Positions 38,635 through 47,392 of a DNA stretch of 64,000 bases are shown here, in pieces (positions within the stretch are counted from its first letter, which is position 1; every line of letters starts with the position of its first letter). Where the stretch lies: assembly GCF_002208095.1 (NCBI RefSeq), contig NZ_CP017990.1, positions 1,550,001-1,614,000 of the forward strand, written 5' to 3'. Position numbers and translations under genes: made by a program. Source of the stretch: Enterobacter cloacae complex sp. ECNIH7. Lineage in GTDB: Bacteria; Pseudomonadota; Gammaproteobacteria; Enterobacterales; Enterobacteriaceae. The notes under the pieces were generated by a model. It made no database searches. It was not told the DNA's origin and saw only the letters and a program-made list of their open reading frames with translations.

Positions 38635-40363
38635 GGGCATTCTCCTTATCCCAGTCGTGGATGAGGGTGATAAACGCCTGCTCCATGGTCGGGTCCGGAA
38701 CTTCATCATCGGCGGCCTGGTTTTTCAGGTCGTCCGGGGTGCCGTGGGCAATCAGCTTGCCGCGATACACCAGCCCGATGCGGTCGCAGTACTCCGCCTC
38801 GTCCATGAAGTGGGTGGTCACCATCACGGTCACCCCTTTTTCCACCATGCTGTTGATGTGCAGCCAGAACTCGCGGCGGGTAATGGGGTCAACGCCTGAA
38901 GTCGGCTCATCAAGAAACAGAATATCCGGCTCGTGCATCAGCGAGCAGGCCAGCGCCAGCCGCTGCTTAAAGCCGAGCGGCAGCTCGTCGGTGGCGTGGG
39001 AGGCAATGTTGGTTAAGGCGAAGGCGTCGCTCATGCGCCGGATTTTCTCGTTCTGCGCCCGCCCGCGCAGGCCGTACACGCCGGAGAAAAAGCGCAAATT
39101 CTGCTCGACCGTCAGGTTGCCATACAGCGAAAACTTCTGCGCCATATACCCGAGATGCTGGCGCGCCTTGCCGGAGCTGACCTTCAGATCCATATCCAGC
39201 ACCAGCGCCTTGCCGGACGTCGGCACCAGCAGGCCGCACATCATCTTAAAGGTGGTCGATTTTCCCGCGCCGTTCGGCCCGAGCAGGCCAAAAATCTCCC
39301 CGCGTTTAACCGCGAAATTGACGTTATCGGTGGCGGCGAAATCCCCAAATTTCTTGGTGAGGGACTTGGCCTCAATGACCGTTTCGCCCGGCGTGCCGTC
39401 CACCGTATGCAGAATGGCGCCAAGCGGCGACTCTGACGTCCCCGCGCCGCCCAGCAGGTCGATAAACGCGTCCTCAAAGCGCGGCGCGGTCTCTTCCATC
39501 TCGATCGCAGGCATGCCGGGCGCCCGGCGAATATCGTCGACGGTGGCCTCTTTTTTGAAAATTACCCGTACCGAGCGGCCCTGGATCATCCCGTCGCTGA
39601 CCTGCGGCAGCCTGAGCACCCGCTGCAGCAGCCTGCGGTTGGACTCCTGCGGGCTGTGCAGCAGGAAGCTGCGCCCGGCCATGCTCTGCGTCAGCGTCGT
39701 CGGCTCGCCCTGATAAAGCAGTTCGCCTTCGTTCATCAGCAGCACGTCCCGGCACTGTTCCGCTTCGTCGAGGTAGGAGGTGCTCCAGAGGATCAGCATC
39801 CCGTCGCCCGCCAGCTCGTGCACCATCTGCCACAGTTCGCGGCGCGAAATCGGATCTACGCCGACGCCGGGCTCGTCCAGCAGCAGCACTTTCGGCTCGC
39901 CGACCAGCGTGCATGCCAGCCCCAGCTTCTGCTTCATCCCGCCGGAGAGCTTGCCTGCCAGCCGGTCGGTGAACGGGCCGAGGGAGGTAAACTCCAGCAG
40001 TCGGGCGAAGGTTTTCTCCCGGGTTTCACCGGTGACGCTGCGCAGGTCGGCGTACAGGTTCAGGTTTTCCATCACCGTCAGATCTTCGTACAGGCCAAAC
40101 TTCTGCGGCATATAGCCGAGCATGGCGTGAAGGGCTCCGTCATCCTCGATCGGGTCAAGGCCGAGCACGCGGGCCGATCCTTCATCCGGCTTCAGCAGCC
40201 CGGCCAGCATCCGCATCAGCGTGGTTTTCCCCGCGCCGTCCGGGCCGACCAGCCCGGTCACATAGCCTTTCTGGATAGTGCAGTTCAGCGGCGCGACGGC
40301 CGGTTTGTCCATTCCCGCGAAGCGTTTAACCAGATTATTGAGCAGAATAACCGCGTCATTCAT
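38624..40363 (-). CDS. ybhF: ABC exporter ATPase YbhF (tandem)
   Basis: A 579-residue protein with two ATP-binding domains. The first has GPDGAGKTT (about residue 36) and the signature [12 protein letters not shown]; the second has GPNGAGKST (about 358) and a shorter [15 protein letters not shown] signature. Walker B sequences are [13 protein letters not shown] and [13 protein letters not shown]. It energises the YbhSR permeases and overlaps ybhG by 8 bases. Confidence 0.95.
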   Translation of the reverse strand: MNDAVILLNNLVKRFAGMDKPAVAPLNCTIQKGYVTGLVGPDGAGKTTLMRMLAGLLKPDEGSARVLGLDPIEDDGALHAMLGYMPQKFGLYEDLTVMENLNLYADLRSVTGETREKTFARLLEFTSLGPFTDRLAGKLSGGMKQKLGLACTLVGEPKVLLLDEPGVGVDPISRRELWQMVHELAGDGMLILWSTSYLDEAEQCRDVLLMNEGELLYQGEPTTLTQSMAGRSFLLHSPQESNRRLLQRVLRLPQVSDGMIQGRSVRVIFKKEATVDDIRRAPGMPAIEMEETAPRFEDAFIDLLGGAGTSESPLGAILHTVDGTPGETVIEAKSLTKKFGDFAATDNVNFAVKRGEIFGLLGPNGAGKSTTFKMMCGLLVPTSGKALVLDMDLKVSSGKARQHLGYMAQKFSLYGNLTVEQNLRFFSGVYGLRGRAQNEKIRRMSDAFALTNIASHATDELPLGFKQRLALACSLMHEPDILFLDEPTSGVDPITRREFWLHINSMVEKGVTVMVTTHFMDEAEYCDRIGLVYRGKLIAHGTPDDLKNQAADDEVPDPTMEQAFITLIHDWDKENAHEQ

Positions 40364-41351
40364 GTCGTTCCCCGTTGTCTACTTTTACGGTGACGGGCAT
40401 GCCCTGACGCAGCGCGTCGTCCGCATCGGTCACGATGATGCGCAGGCGATACACGAGGTCGGTGCGCAGGTCCGGTGTTTCAACGGTTTTCGGCGTGAAT
40501 TCGGCGGTAGGGGAGACAAAGCCCACCTTGCCGTGATACGGCTTGTCCGGGCGGCCGTCGGTATAGAGCAGCAGCTCGCGGCCCGGCTGCATCTGGCCGA
40601 GGTTTGGCTCATCAACGTAGGCGCGTACCCAGACCGGGCGGGTCAGGGAGAGCGTTAAGACGGTGCTGCCGGCGCTGAGCATGCTGCCCGGCTCCACGGC
40701 GCGGGTCATCAGCATGCCGTCAGACGGCGCGATTAAGGTGGTGTCGTGCAGATCCAGCTCTGCCTGAGCCAGCTGCGCCTGCGCCTGTTCAAGGCTGGCC
40801 TTCGCCTGGGCGATATCCTGCGGTCGGTTACCGGTGTGGTACTGGCTTAATTTATCCTGCGCGGATTTCAGCGTGGCCTGCGCCTGGTCGCGGGACGAGC
40901 GTGCATTTTCCAGATCGTTGGCGGAAATGGTGCGGCTTTTCCACAGCCCCTGCTGGCGCGCGTAGAAGTTCTGCGCGTAGTCATAGGCGGCTTGCGCCTG
41001 CTTAACGGCGGCGGCGGCCTGGGCGATCTCTTCGTCGCGATAGCCTGCCAGCATCAGGTCATACTGCGCCTGGGCGACGGACACGCCCGCTTTGGCCTGC
41101 AGCAGCGCATTTTCATAGGGCGCTTTATCCAGCATCCCCAGCGTCTGCCCGCTTTTAATGGCATCGCCTTCGTCCACGCTCAGCGAGGCGAGACGTCCGC
41201 CCACGCGGAAGCTCATGTTCACCGTACGAATATCCACATTACCGTACAGCGTCAGGCCTTTATCCTGATGGCTCTGATACCACAGCCATCCACCGACTCC
41301 GGCGGCAAGCAAAACAACAACCACCAGAATGATGGCGACAGGTTTTTTCAT
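40356..41351 (-). CDS. ybhG: Membrane-fusion protein YbhG (HlyD family)
   Basis: A 331-residue periplasmic adaptor with an N-terminal membrane anchor ([21 protein letters not shown]), a lipoyl-like half domain ([29 protein letters not shown]), a long alpha-helical hairpin (about 85-200) and a beta-barrel. It would join YbhFSR to an outer-membrane channel. It overlaps cecR by 4 bases. Confidence 0.94.
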   Translation of the reverse strand: MKKPVAIILVVVVLLAAGVGGWLWYQSHQDKGLTLYGNVDIRTVNMSFRVGGRLASLSVDEGDAIKSGQTLGMLDKAPYENALLQAKAGVSVAQAQYDLMLAGYRDEEIAQAAAAVKQAQAAYDYAQNFYARQQGLWKSRTISANDLENARSSRDQAQATLKSAQDKLSQYHTGNRPQDIAQAKASLEQAQAQLAQAELDLHDTTLIAPSDGMLMTRAVEPGSMLSAGSTVLTLSLTRPVWVRAYVDEPNLGQMQPGRELLLYTDGRPDKPYHGKVGFVSPTAEFTPKTVETPDLRTDLVYRLRIIVTDADDALRQGMPVTVKVDNGERHE

Positions 41352-42025
41352 GACTTCAGGCTCCTTTGCGTTAAGCCTTGCAGGATCAGATCGACGTGAC
41401 AGGCGATCACCTTGCTAATCTGCGCGGCTTTATCCTCATCAAATTGTGTCCAGCCGGTGCGTAACAGGATGGTTTCCCTGCCCAGACGGAAGGCAAGGAT
41501 TTCACCCAGCAGGGCGTGGGTATGCAAAACTGTCTCGGTATCACTGGCGTCCCGCCCGGTATAGGCGGCGATCAGCCGGGTCAGGTGCGAGTGCATTGGC
41601 TCAATCACCCGATCGTGTACCCGCTGGTAGGCGACGGTCGGGGAGAGCTGCTCCCGGGAGATAAACTTGCTCAGGTTGAGCGTATCGTCGTGCGTCAGCA
41701 GGCGGATCATATCGTGACAGGCATTGAGAATAAGCTGGCGAACGGCGGCGCGATCCGGCGACGGCTGGCCGAGCAGCGCGGTGGCTTCCTCAACGTGCGG
41801 GTGAAACTGCGTGCCGATAAAATCGGCGATCCACTCGGCGCAGGCGAGGTATAAATCCTCTTTTGAGCCAAAATAGTAGGTACTCGCCGCAATGTTCTGC
41901 CCGGCCAGCGCGGCAATATCGCGCGTGGTTGCATGCAGCCCGTACTCACCAAACTGCGCCAGCGCGGCGGCGATAAGCTGATTTTTGGCCTGTTCACCTT
42001 TGGTTGTTGTGGGTGTCGTATTCAT
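41348..42025 (-). CDS. cecR: TetR-family regulator CecR
   Basis: A 225-residue repressor with an N-terminal helix-turn-helix ([28 protein letters not shown], residues 31-58) and a ligand domain. In E. coli CecR (YbiH) controls cecR-ybhGFSR and the divergent rhlE and affects cefoperazone and chloramphenicol sensitivity. It leads the operon, and a perfect palindrome lies just before its start. Confidence 0.93.
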   Translation of the reverse strand: MNTTPTTTKGEQAKNQLIAAALAQFGEYGLHATTRDIAALAGQNIAASTYYFGSKEDLYLACAEWIADFIGTQFHPHVEEATALLGQPSPDRAAVRQLILNACHDMIRLLTHDDTLNLSKFISREQLSPTVAYQRVHDRVIEPMHSHLTRLIAAYTGRDASDTETVLHTHALLGEILAFRLGRETILLRTGWTQFDEDKAAQISKVIACHVDLILQGLTQRSLKS

Positions 42026-42039
42026 GGCGGCATTAATAA

Positions 42040-42059
42040 TTAATCAATCGATTGATTAA
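42040..42059. promoter_or_regulatory. CecR operator candidate
   Basis: The 20-base perfect palindrome TTAATCAATCGATTGATTAA lies 15 bases before the cecR start and in the region shared with rhlE, as expected for a TetR-type autoregulator. Confidence 0.8.
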
Positions 42060-42232
42060 GATTATGCCTGATTCCCGCTAACGTCGAGGGAACGCTGAGG
42101 GATATTTTATGCGCTACGTCACAAAAGCTGCTACACTCCGCTCCTTCGCGACATTGTGGTTTTTGTCCTCCCCTATTCGTTATATCTCCCTGAAAACTAC
42201 ACCTGTGATGGTCGGGGCGGTTCGGAGTTTTT

Positions 42233-43618
42233 ATGTCTTTTGATTCCCTTGGCCTGAACCCGGAAATTCTGCGCGCGATCGCAGAGCAGGGCTACGTTGA
42301 GCCAACCCCAATCCAGCAGCAGGCGATCCCCGCCGTTCTTCAGGGCCGTGACCTGATGGCGAGCGCCCAGACCGGTACCGGCAAAACCGCGGGCTTTACC
42401 CTGCCGCTGTTAGAGCTGCTGGTAAAAAACCAGCCGCACGCCAAAGGCCGTCGTCCGGTTCGTGCCCTGATCCTGACCCCAACCCGCGAGCTGGCGGCGC
42501 AGATTGGTGAGAACGTGCGTGACTATAGCCGCTATCTCAACATCCGCTCGCTGGTGGTTTTCGGCGGGGTCAGCATCAACCCGCAGATGATGAAGCTGCG
42601 CGGCGGCGTGGACGTGCTGATAGCAACGCCGGGCCGTCTGCTGGATCTCGAACACCAGAACGCGGTGAAGCTGGATAACATCGAAATTCTGGTGCTGGAC
42701 GAAGCCGACCGCATGCTCGACATGGGCTTCATCCACGATATTCGTCGCGTGCTGGCCAAGCTACCCGCGCGTCGTCAGAATCTGCTCTTCTCCGCGACCT
42801 TCTCCGACGAGATCAAAGCGCTGGCGGAAAAGCTGCTGCATAACCCGCTGGAAGTGGAAGTCGCGCGCCGCAACACCGCCTCCGAGCAGGTGACGCAGCA
42901 CGTTCACTTTGTGGATAAAAAGCGCAAGCGGGAACTGCTCTCCCAGATGATCGGTCAGGGTAACTGGCAGCAGGTGCTGGTCTTTACCCGCACCAAGCAC
43001 GGCGCAAACCACCTGGCGGAACAGCTGAATAAAGACGGCATCCGCAGCGCCGCCATTCACGGTAACAAGAGCCAGGGCGCGCGTACCCGTGCGCTGGCGG
43101 ACTTTAAATCCGGCGACATCCGCGTGCTGGTGGCGACCGACATCGCTGCCCGTGGTCTCGACATTGAAGAGCTGCCGCACGTGGTGAACTACGAGCTGCC
43201 GAACGTGCCGGAAGATTACGTTCACCGTATCGGCCGTACCGGCCGCGCGGCGGCAACCGGTGAAGCGCTCTCTCTGGTCTGCGTGGACGAACACAAGCTG
43301 CTGCGCGACATCGAGCGCCTCCTGAAGAAAGAGATCCCGCGCATCGAAACCCCGGGTTACGAAGTGGATCCGTCGATCAAAGCCGAGCCGATTCAGAACG
43401 GTCGTCAGGGCGGCGGTGGACGTGGCCAGGGCGGCGGCGGTCGCGGTCAGCAGCCGCGTCGTGCCGAAGGCGGCGCGCCGAAATCATCCGGCAAACCGCC
43501 GCGTCGTAACAACGACAGCAAACCAGCGGGTGAAAACCCGTGGCGCAGCGGCGAAGGGAAACCGGCAGGAGAAGGGCAGCGTCGACGCCGCCCGCGCAAG
43601 CCCGCTAACCCGCAGTAA
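42233..43618 (+). CDS. rhlE: ATP-dependent RNA helicase RhlE
   Basis: A 461-residue DEAD-box helicase involved in ribosome maturation and RNA turnover. Motifs: the Q motif [35 protein letters not shown] in [25 protein letters not shown] and HRIGRTGR. The C-terminal tail (about 385-461) is low complexity, rich in Gly, Arg, Lys and Pro. Divergent from cecR. Confidence 0.96.
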   Translation: MSFDSLGLNPEILRAIAEQGYVEPTPIQQQAIPAVLQGRDLMASAQTGTGKTAGFTLPLLELLVKNQPHAKGRRPVRALILTPTRELAAQIGENVRDYSRYLNIRSLVVFGGVSINPQMMKLRGGVDVLIATPGRLLDLEHQNAVKLDNIEILVLDEADRMLDMGFIHDIRRVLAKLPARRQNLLFSATFSDEIKALAEKLLHNPLEVEVARRNTASEQVTQHVHFVDKKRKRELLSQMIGQGNWQQVLVFTRTKHGANHLAEQLNKDGIRSAAIHGNKSQGARTRALADFKSGDIRVLVATDIAARGLDIEELPHVVNYELPNVPEDYVHRIGRTGRAAATGEALSLVCVDEHKLLRDIERLLKKEIPRIETPGYEVDPSIKAEPIQNGRQGGGGRGQGGGGRGQQPRRAEGGAPKSSGKPPRRNNDSKPAGENPWRSGEGKPAGEGQRRRRPRKPANPQ

Positions 43619-43623
43619 TCAGG

Positions 43624-43653
43624 AAGCCCGGTCGGAAAGCCGGGCTTTTCTTT
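43624..43653 (+). terminator. rhlE terminator
   Basis: AAGCCCGG (43624-43631) pairs with CCGGGCTT (43640-43647) and is followed by a T-rich tract. Confidence 0.88.
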
Positions 43654-43681
43654 TTGCGGCAGCGAAGAGAAAGTGCCACAA

Positions 43682-43701
43682 TAGTGGCTGTTTATACAGT
43701 G
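43682..43701. promoter_or_regulatory. LexA box of dinG
   Basis: TAGTG-N10-CAGTG with GCTGTTTATA in the centre, closely matching the known E. coli dinG SOS box; the left half-site is degenerate (GTG for CTG), as it is in E. coli (TTG). It ends 14 bases before the dinG start. Confidence 0.75.
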
Positions 43702-43715
43702 TTTCAGGTTTTCCG

Positions 43716-45893
43716 ATGGCTTTAACCGCTGCGCTCAAGGCGCAAATTGGCGCATGGTATAAGGCGCTACAACAGCAGATCCCCGATTTTATCCCCCGAG
43801 CGCCGCAGCGGCAGATGATTGCTGACGTGGCAAAAACGCTCGCCGGGGACGACGGGCGACATCTGGCGATTGAAGCCCCAACCGGCGTCGGGAAAACCCT
43901 GTCGTATCTCATTCCCGGCATCGCGATTGCGCGGGAAGAGGACAAAACGCTGGTGGTCAGCACCGCCAACGTGGCGCTGCAGGACCAGATCTTCAGCAAG
44001 GATTTACCCCTGCTGCGCAAAATTATCCCCGACCTGCGGTTTACGGCAGCCTTTGGGCGCGGTCGCTACGTCTGCCCGCGTAACCTGGCGGCGCTGGCCA
44101 GCAGCGAGCCGAATCAGCAGGATCTGCTCGCGTTTCTGGATGACGAGCTGACGCCAAACAATAAGGCCGAGCAGGAGCAGTGTGCAAAACTCAAAGCCGA
44201 GCTCGACGGCTATAAGTGGGACGGCCTGCGGGATCACACCAGTCAGGCCATCAGCGATGACCTGTGGCGCAGGCTCAGCACCGACAAAGCCAGCTGCCTG
44301 AACCGCAACTGCCACTACTACCGCGAATGCCCGTTCTTTGTCGCCCGGCGCGAAATTCAGGAAGCCGAAGTGGTGGTGGCTAACCACGCCCTGGTAATGG
44401 CGGCGCTGGAGAGCGAAGCGGTGCTGCCGGAGCCGAAAAACCTGCTGCTGGTGCTTGATGAAGGCCATCATTTGCCGGACGTGGCGCGTGACGCGCTGGA
44501 GATGAGCGCCGAAATCACCGCGCCCTGGTTCCGCCTGCAGCTGGATCTCTTCTGCAAGCTGGTGGCGACCTGCATGGAGCAGTTCCGCCCGAAAACTACG
44601 CCGCCGCTGGCGGTGCCGGAGCGGCTGAGCGACCACTGTGAAGAGGTGTATAGCCTCATCTCATCCCTGAACAACATCCTGAATCTTTATCTTCCGGCAA
44701 CCCAGGAAGCCGAACACCGCTTTGCGATGGGTGAGCTGCCGGAAGAGGTGATGGAGATTTGCCAGCAGCTGGCGAAGCATCTGGAAAAGCTGCGCGGGCT
44801 GGCGGAGATGTTCTTAAACGATCTCAGCGAGAAAACCGGCTCGCATGACGTGGTACGTCTGCACCGCGTTCTGCTGCAGATGAACCGCGCGCTGGGGATG
44901 TTCGAAGCGCAGAGCAAGCTCTGGCGGCTGGCCTCGATGGCGCAGGCGTCCGGCGCGCCGGTCACCAAATGGGCCACTCGCGAAGTGCGGGACGGGCAGG
45001 TTCATCTCTTTTTCCACTGCGTGGGCATCCGCGTGGCCGATCAGCTGGAAAAGCTGATCTGGCGCAGCGTGCCGCACGTGGTTGTCACCTCTGCCACGCT
45101 GCGCTCCCTGAACAGTTTTTCAAGGCTGCAGGAAATGAGCGGGCTCAAAGAGAAAGCGGGCGACCGCTTTGTGGCGCTGGACTCGCCGTTTAACCACTGC
45201 GAGCAGGGCAAGCTGGTCATTCCGCGCATGAAATTCGAGCCGCTTATTGATAACGAAGAGCAGCACATCGCTGAAATGGCGGCCTACTTCCGCGAGCAGG
45301 TCGAGAGTAAAAAGTACCCCGGTATGCTGGTGCTGTTTGCCAGCGGGCGGGCGATGCAGCGCTTCCTCGAACACGTCACCGATCTGCGTTTACTCCTGCT
45401 GGTGCAGGGGGATCAGCCGCGCTACCGGCTGGTGGAAACCCACCGTAAACGCATTGATAGCGGCGAGCGCAGCGTGCTGGTGGGGCTGCAGTCGTTTGCT
45501 GAAGGTCTGGATTTGAAAGGCGATTACCTGACGCAGGTGCATATCCATAAAATCGCCTTCCCGCCTATCGACAGCCCGGTGGTGATCACCGAGGGGGAGT
45601 GGCTGAAAAGCCTCAACCGCTATCCGTTTGAGGTGCAAAGTTTGCCTGCGGCGTCGTTTAACCTGATTCAGCAGGTCGGGCGTCTGATTCGTAGCCACGG
45701 CTGCTGGGGGGAGGTGGTGATTTATGACAAACGCCTGCTCACTAAAAATTACGGCCAACGGCTTCTGAACGCGCTGCCGATCTTTCCGATTGAACAGCCG
45801 GAGGTGCCTGAGGTAAAAAAACAGCCGGTCAAACTGACTTCCGGGCGTAAGAAAAGCCTCCGTGCTAAGGGGCGCGGTCCTACTGGTAAATGA
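43716..45893 (+). CDS. dinG: ATP-dependent DNA helicase DinG
   Basis: A 725-residue XPD-like 5'-3' helicase with a 4Fe-4S cluster, acting on R-loops and replication forks. Walker A is EAPTGVGKT, the cluster cysteines are in RYVCPRNL and CLNRNCHYYRECPFF, Walker B is LVLDEGHH, and motif VI is QQVGRLIRS. The ATG at 43716 matches the family start (MALTAALKAQIGAWYKAL). Its last 14 bases overlap the convergent fimbrial gene. Confidence 0.95.
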   Translation: MALTAALKAQIGAWYKALQQQIPDFIPRAPQRQMIADVAKTLAGDDGRHLAIEAPTGVGKTLSYLIPGIAIAREEDKTLVVSTANVALQDQIFSKDLPLLRKIIPDLRFTAAFGRGRYVCPRNLAALASSEPNQQDLLAFLDDELTPNNKAEQEQCAKLKAELDGYKWDGLRDHTSQAISDDLWRRLSTDKASCLNRNCHYYRECPFFVARREIQEAEVVVANHALVMAALESEAVLPEPKNLLLVLDEGHHLPDVARDALEMSAEITAPWFRLQLDLFCKLVATCMEQFRPKTTPPLAVPERLSDHCEEVYSLISSLNNILNLYLPATQEAEHRFAMGELPEEVMEICQQLAKHLEKLRGLAEMFLNDLSEKTGSHDVVRLHRVLLQMNRALGMFEAQSKLWRLASMAQASGAPVTKWATREVRDGQVHLFFHCVGIRVADQLEKLIWRSVPHVVVTSATLRSLNSFSRLQEMSGLKEKAGDRFVALDSPFNHCEQGKLVIPRMKFEPLIDNEEQHIAEMAAYFREQVESKKYPGMLVLFASGRAMQRFLEHVTDLRLLLLVQGDQPRYRLVETHRKRIDSGERSVLVGLQSFAEGLDLKGDYLTQVHIHKIAFPPIDSPVVITEGEWLKSLNRYPFEVQSLPAASFNLIQQVGRLIRSHGCWGEVVIYDKRLLTKNYGQRLLNALPIFPIEQPEVPEVKKQPVKLTSGRKKSLRAKGRGPTGK

Positions 45894-46383
45894 AGGTTAC
45901 CTGCACCACGCTGCTGAATGTTCCTGCCGTGACCGGCAATGAGGTGGCGTAATAGCGGGCGGCCAGCGGGAAATCCGCCGTGTGATTGTCCTGATTGATC
46001 AACACGCTGAAGCTGGCGTCCGGGGCAAGCGAGATCTGATCCTGCGGGTCGGCAAGCTCCAGCGCCAGTCCTTTCGCGGTTCCGCTGCTGGCGAATTTAG
46101 TCGGATGAATACTGTCCGGCTGACCGTGAAAGGTGGCCGTGGCCAGCACGGCAGTGGTTGGGCATTTTGACAGGGTTAAGTCGAATGATGTCCATTGTCC
46201 GGTATCGCCCACGTCCTTAAAATCGCCGGTATTCGCTTTGCCCAGATTGACCGTCAGGTTCTGGCTGGCGCTGTCCACCTGGCAGGCGTTGGCGTAAATG
46301 TTTCCGCGAATATCGAGCTGAATCTCTTCCGCCAGGCTCTGGCTCGCCACTCCAAGGAGTAAAAGGGCTAATAACGTTTTCAT
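45880..46383 (-). CDS. Minor fimbrial subunit
   Basis: A 167-residue pilin-fold protein with signal peptide MKTLLALLLLGVASQSLA. The Ig-like fold without its last strand is indicated by Cys in NACQVD and KCPTT, and by the C-terminal donor motif SVVQVTFIYQ with the penultimate Tyr. The final gene of the fimbrial operon; it overlaps the adhesin by 4 bases. Likely a tip or terminator subunit of the FimF/FimG kind, by position only. Confidence 0.8.
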   Translation of the reverse strand: MKTLLALLLLGVASQSLAEEIQLDIRGNIYANACQVDSASQNLTVNLGKANTGDFKDVGDTGQWTSFDLTLSKCPTTAVLATATFHGQPDSIHPTKFASSGTAKGLALELADPQDQISLAPDASFSVLINQDNHTADFPLAARYYATSLPVTAGTFSSVVQVTFIYQ

Positions 46384-47372
46384 TTGTAGGCCACCGTAAT
46401 GGTTGCGACGGTATTCGCCGTTCCGGGGGTCACCTCCGCGCTGGTTTGTTCGTAAGAGACGCTGAAGGGATATTGCGACTGCATATTGGCATAGGTGGGA
46501 AATGTGCTCATATATTGCCCGAAAGCAGGTATCTGACCGTTAAAGAGCATTCTCACCCCCACGCCGGTCGCCACGCCGTTTTCCGGCGTTAATTTGATCA
46601 CGCCAGGAAAATTCGTTTCATAGCCATTGGCGCTGGCGATCATCATTTCAGGCTGTACATCCTGATCGCAAAGCATGCCAATATTGAATGTCGACTGAGC
46701 AACCACGGTTCCTGCCCCGGTAAAGCGGCTCACCGGAAAATCACCCAGTATGATAGTCAGGGATTTGGGTGAAACGGTGCAGGTGACTTCTTTTACCACC
46801 ACGTCACCTGAGTAGGAGAGGGTGTTTGGTTCATTTAAGGCTTCGATGCGTTCAACGCCAAGGTTGAATTGCGTATTACTCGTCGTGAGTGAGCCTGAGG
46901 CAACAGTCTCACTGGTTTTCACCAGTTCCAGCGTGACGTCAAAGCTAAACGGGAGCGAACCATCGCTGCTCATCGTGCCAGACACCAAGCCTACGGGGGT
47001 GGTATCGGAACAAATCTGATCTGCCGCTCCCGTTACACGTTGCCCTTTGTCATTTCTGAGCGACACGCCGATTCCGGCAACGCCCGACTCATAGACCCCA
47101 GGGATGCCGGGGATTTCTTTACCAAAGCCGTTATAGCAGGCAATGACAGGCTGGCCTGCGTCTTCGGCAACATAGCAATTCCCTGAGACATGAACCGGAC
47201 GTTCTGTTCCCGGAATGGTCGACCCCACGGGCAGGCTGGTGGGCACTGAAATAGACGCTAACGATAGCAGCGCGGGCAGACTCGGCGATTGGCAAGAAGC
47301 CTTCGCCTGCGGCACAAAGAGCGCTGCCGTCGTCAGAACGACAAGTAAGAAAAACGATTTTGCTATCTGCAT
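46380..47372 (-). CDS. Fimbrial tip adhesin (two-domain, FimH-like)
   Basis: A 330-residue secreted protein with signal peptide MQIAKSFFLLVVLTTAALFVPQAKA. The N-terminal half (mature residues 1 to about 165) has four Cys and does not look like a typical pilin, so it should be the receptor-binding domain; the C-terminal half from EVTCTVSPKSLTII has pilin features and ends TVATITVAYK. The start at 47372 is preferred over an in-frame codon at 47402 because the signal peptide starts there. The ligand cannot be read from sequence. Confidence 0.8.
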   Translation of the reverse strand: MQIAKSFFLLVVLTTAALFVPQAKASCQSPSLPALLSLASISVPTSLPVGSTIPGTERPVHVSGNCYVAEDAGQPVIACYNGFGKEIPGIPGVYESGVAGIGVSLRNDKGQRVTGAADQICSDTTPVGLVSGTMSSDGSLPFSFDVTLELVKTSETVASGSLTTSNTQFNLGVERIEALNEPNTLSYSGDVVVKEVTCTVSPKSLTIILGDFPVSRFTGAGTVVAQSTFNIGMLCDQDVQPEMMIASANGYETNFPGVIKLTPENGVATGVGVRMLFNGQIPAFGQYMSTFPTYANMQSQYPFSVSYEQTSAEVTPGTANTVATITVAYK

Positions 47373-47392
47373 TATGATCGGTCCGGTGTTAA

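Noticed and set aside
41446..41854. Plus-strand frames antisense to cecR
   Set aside because: Shadows of a clear TetR-family gene with no independent evidence.
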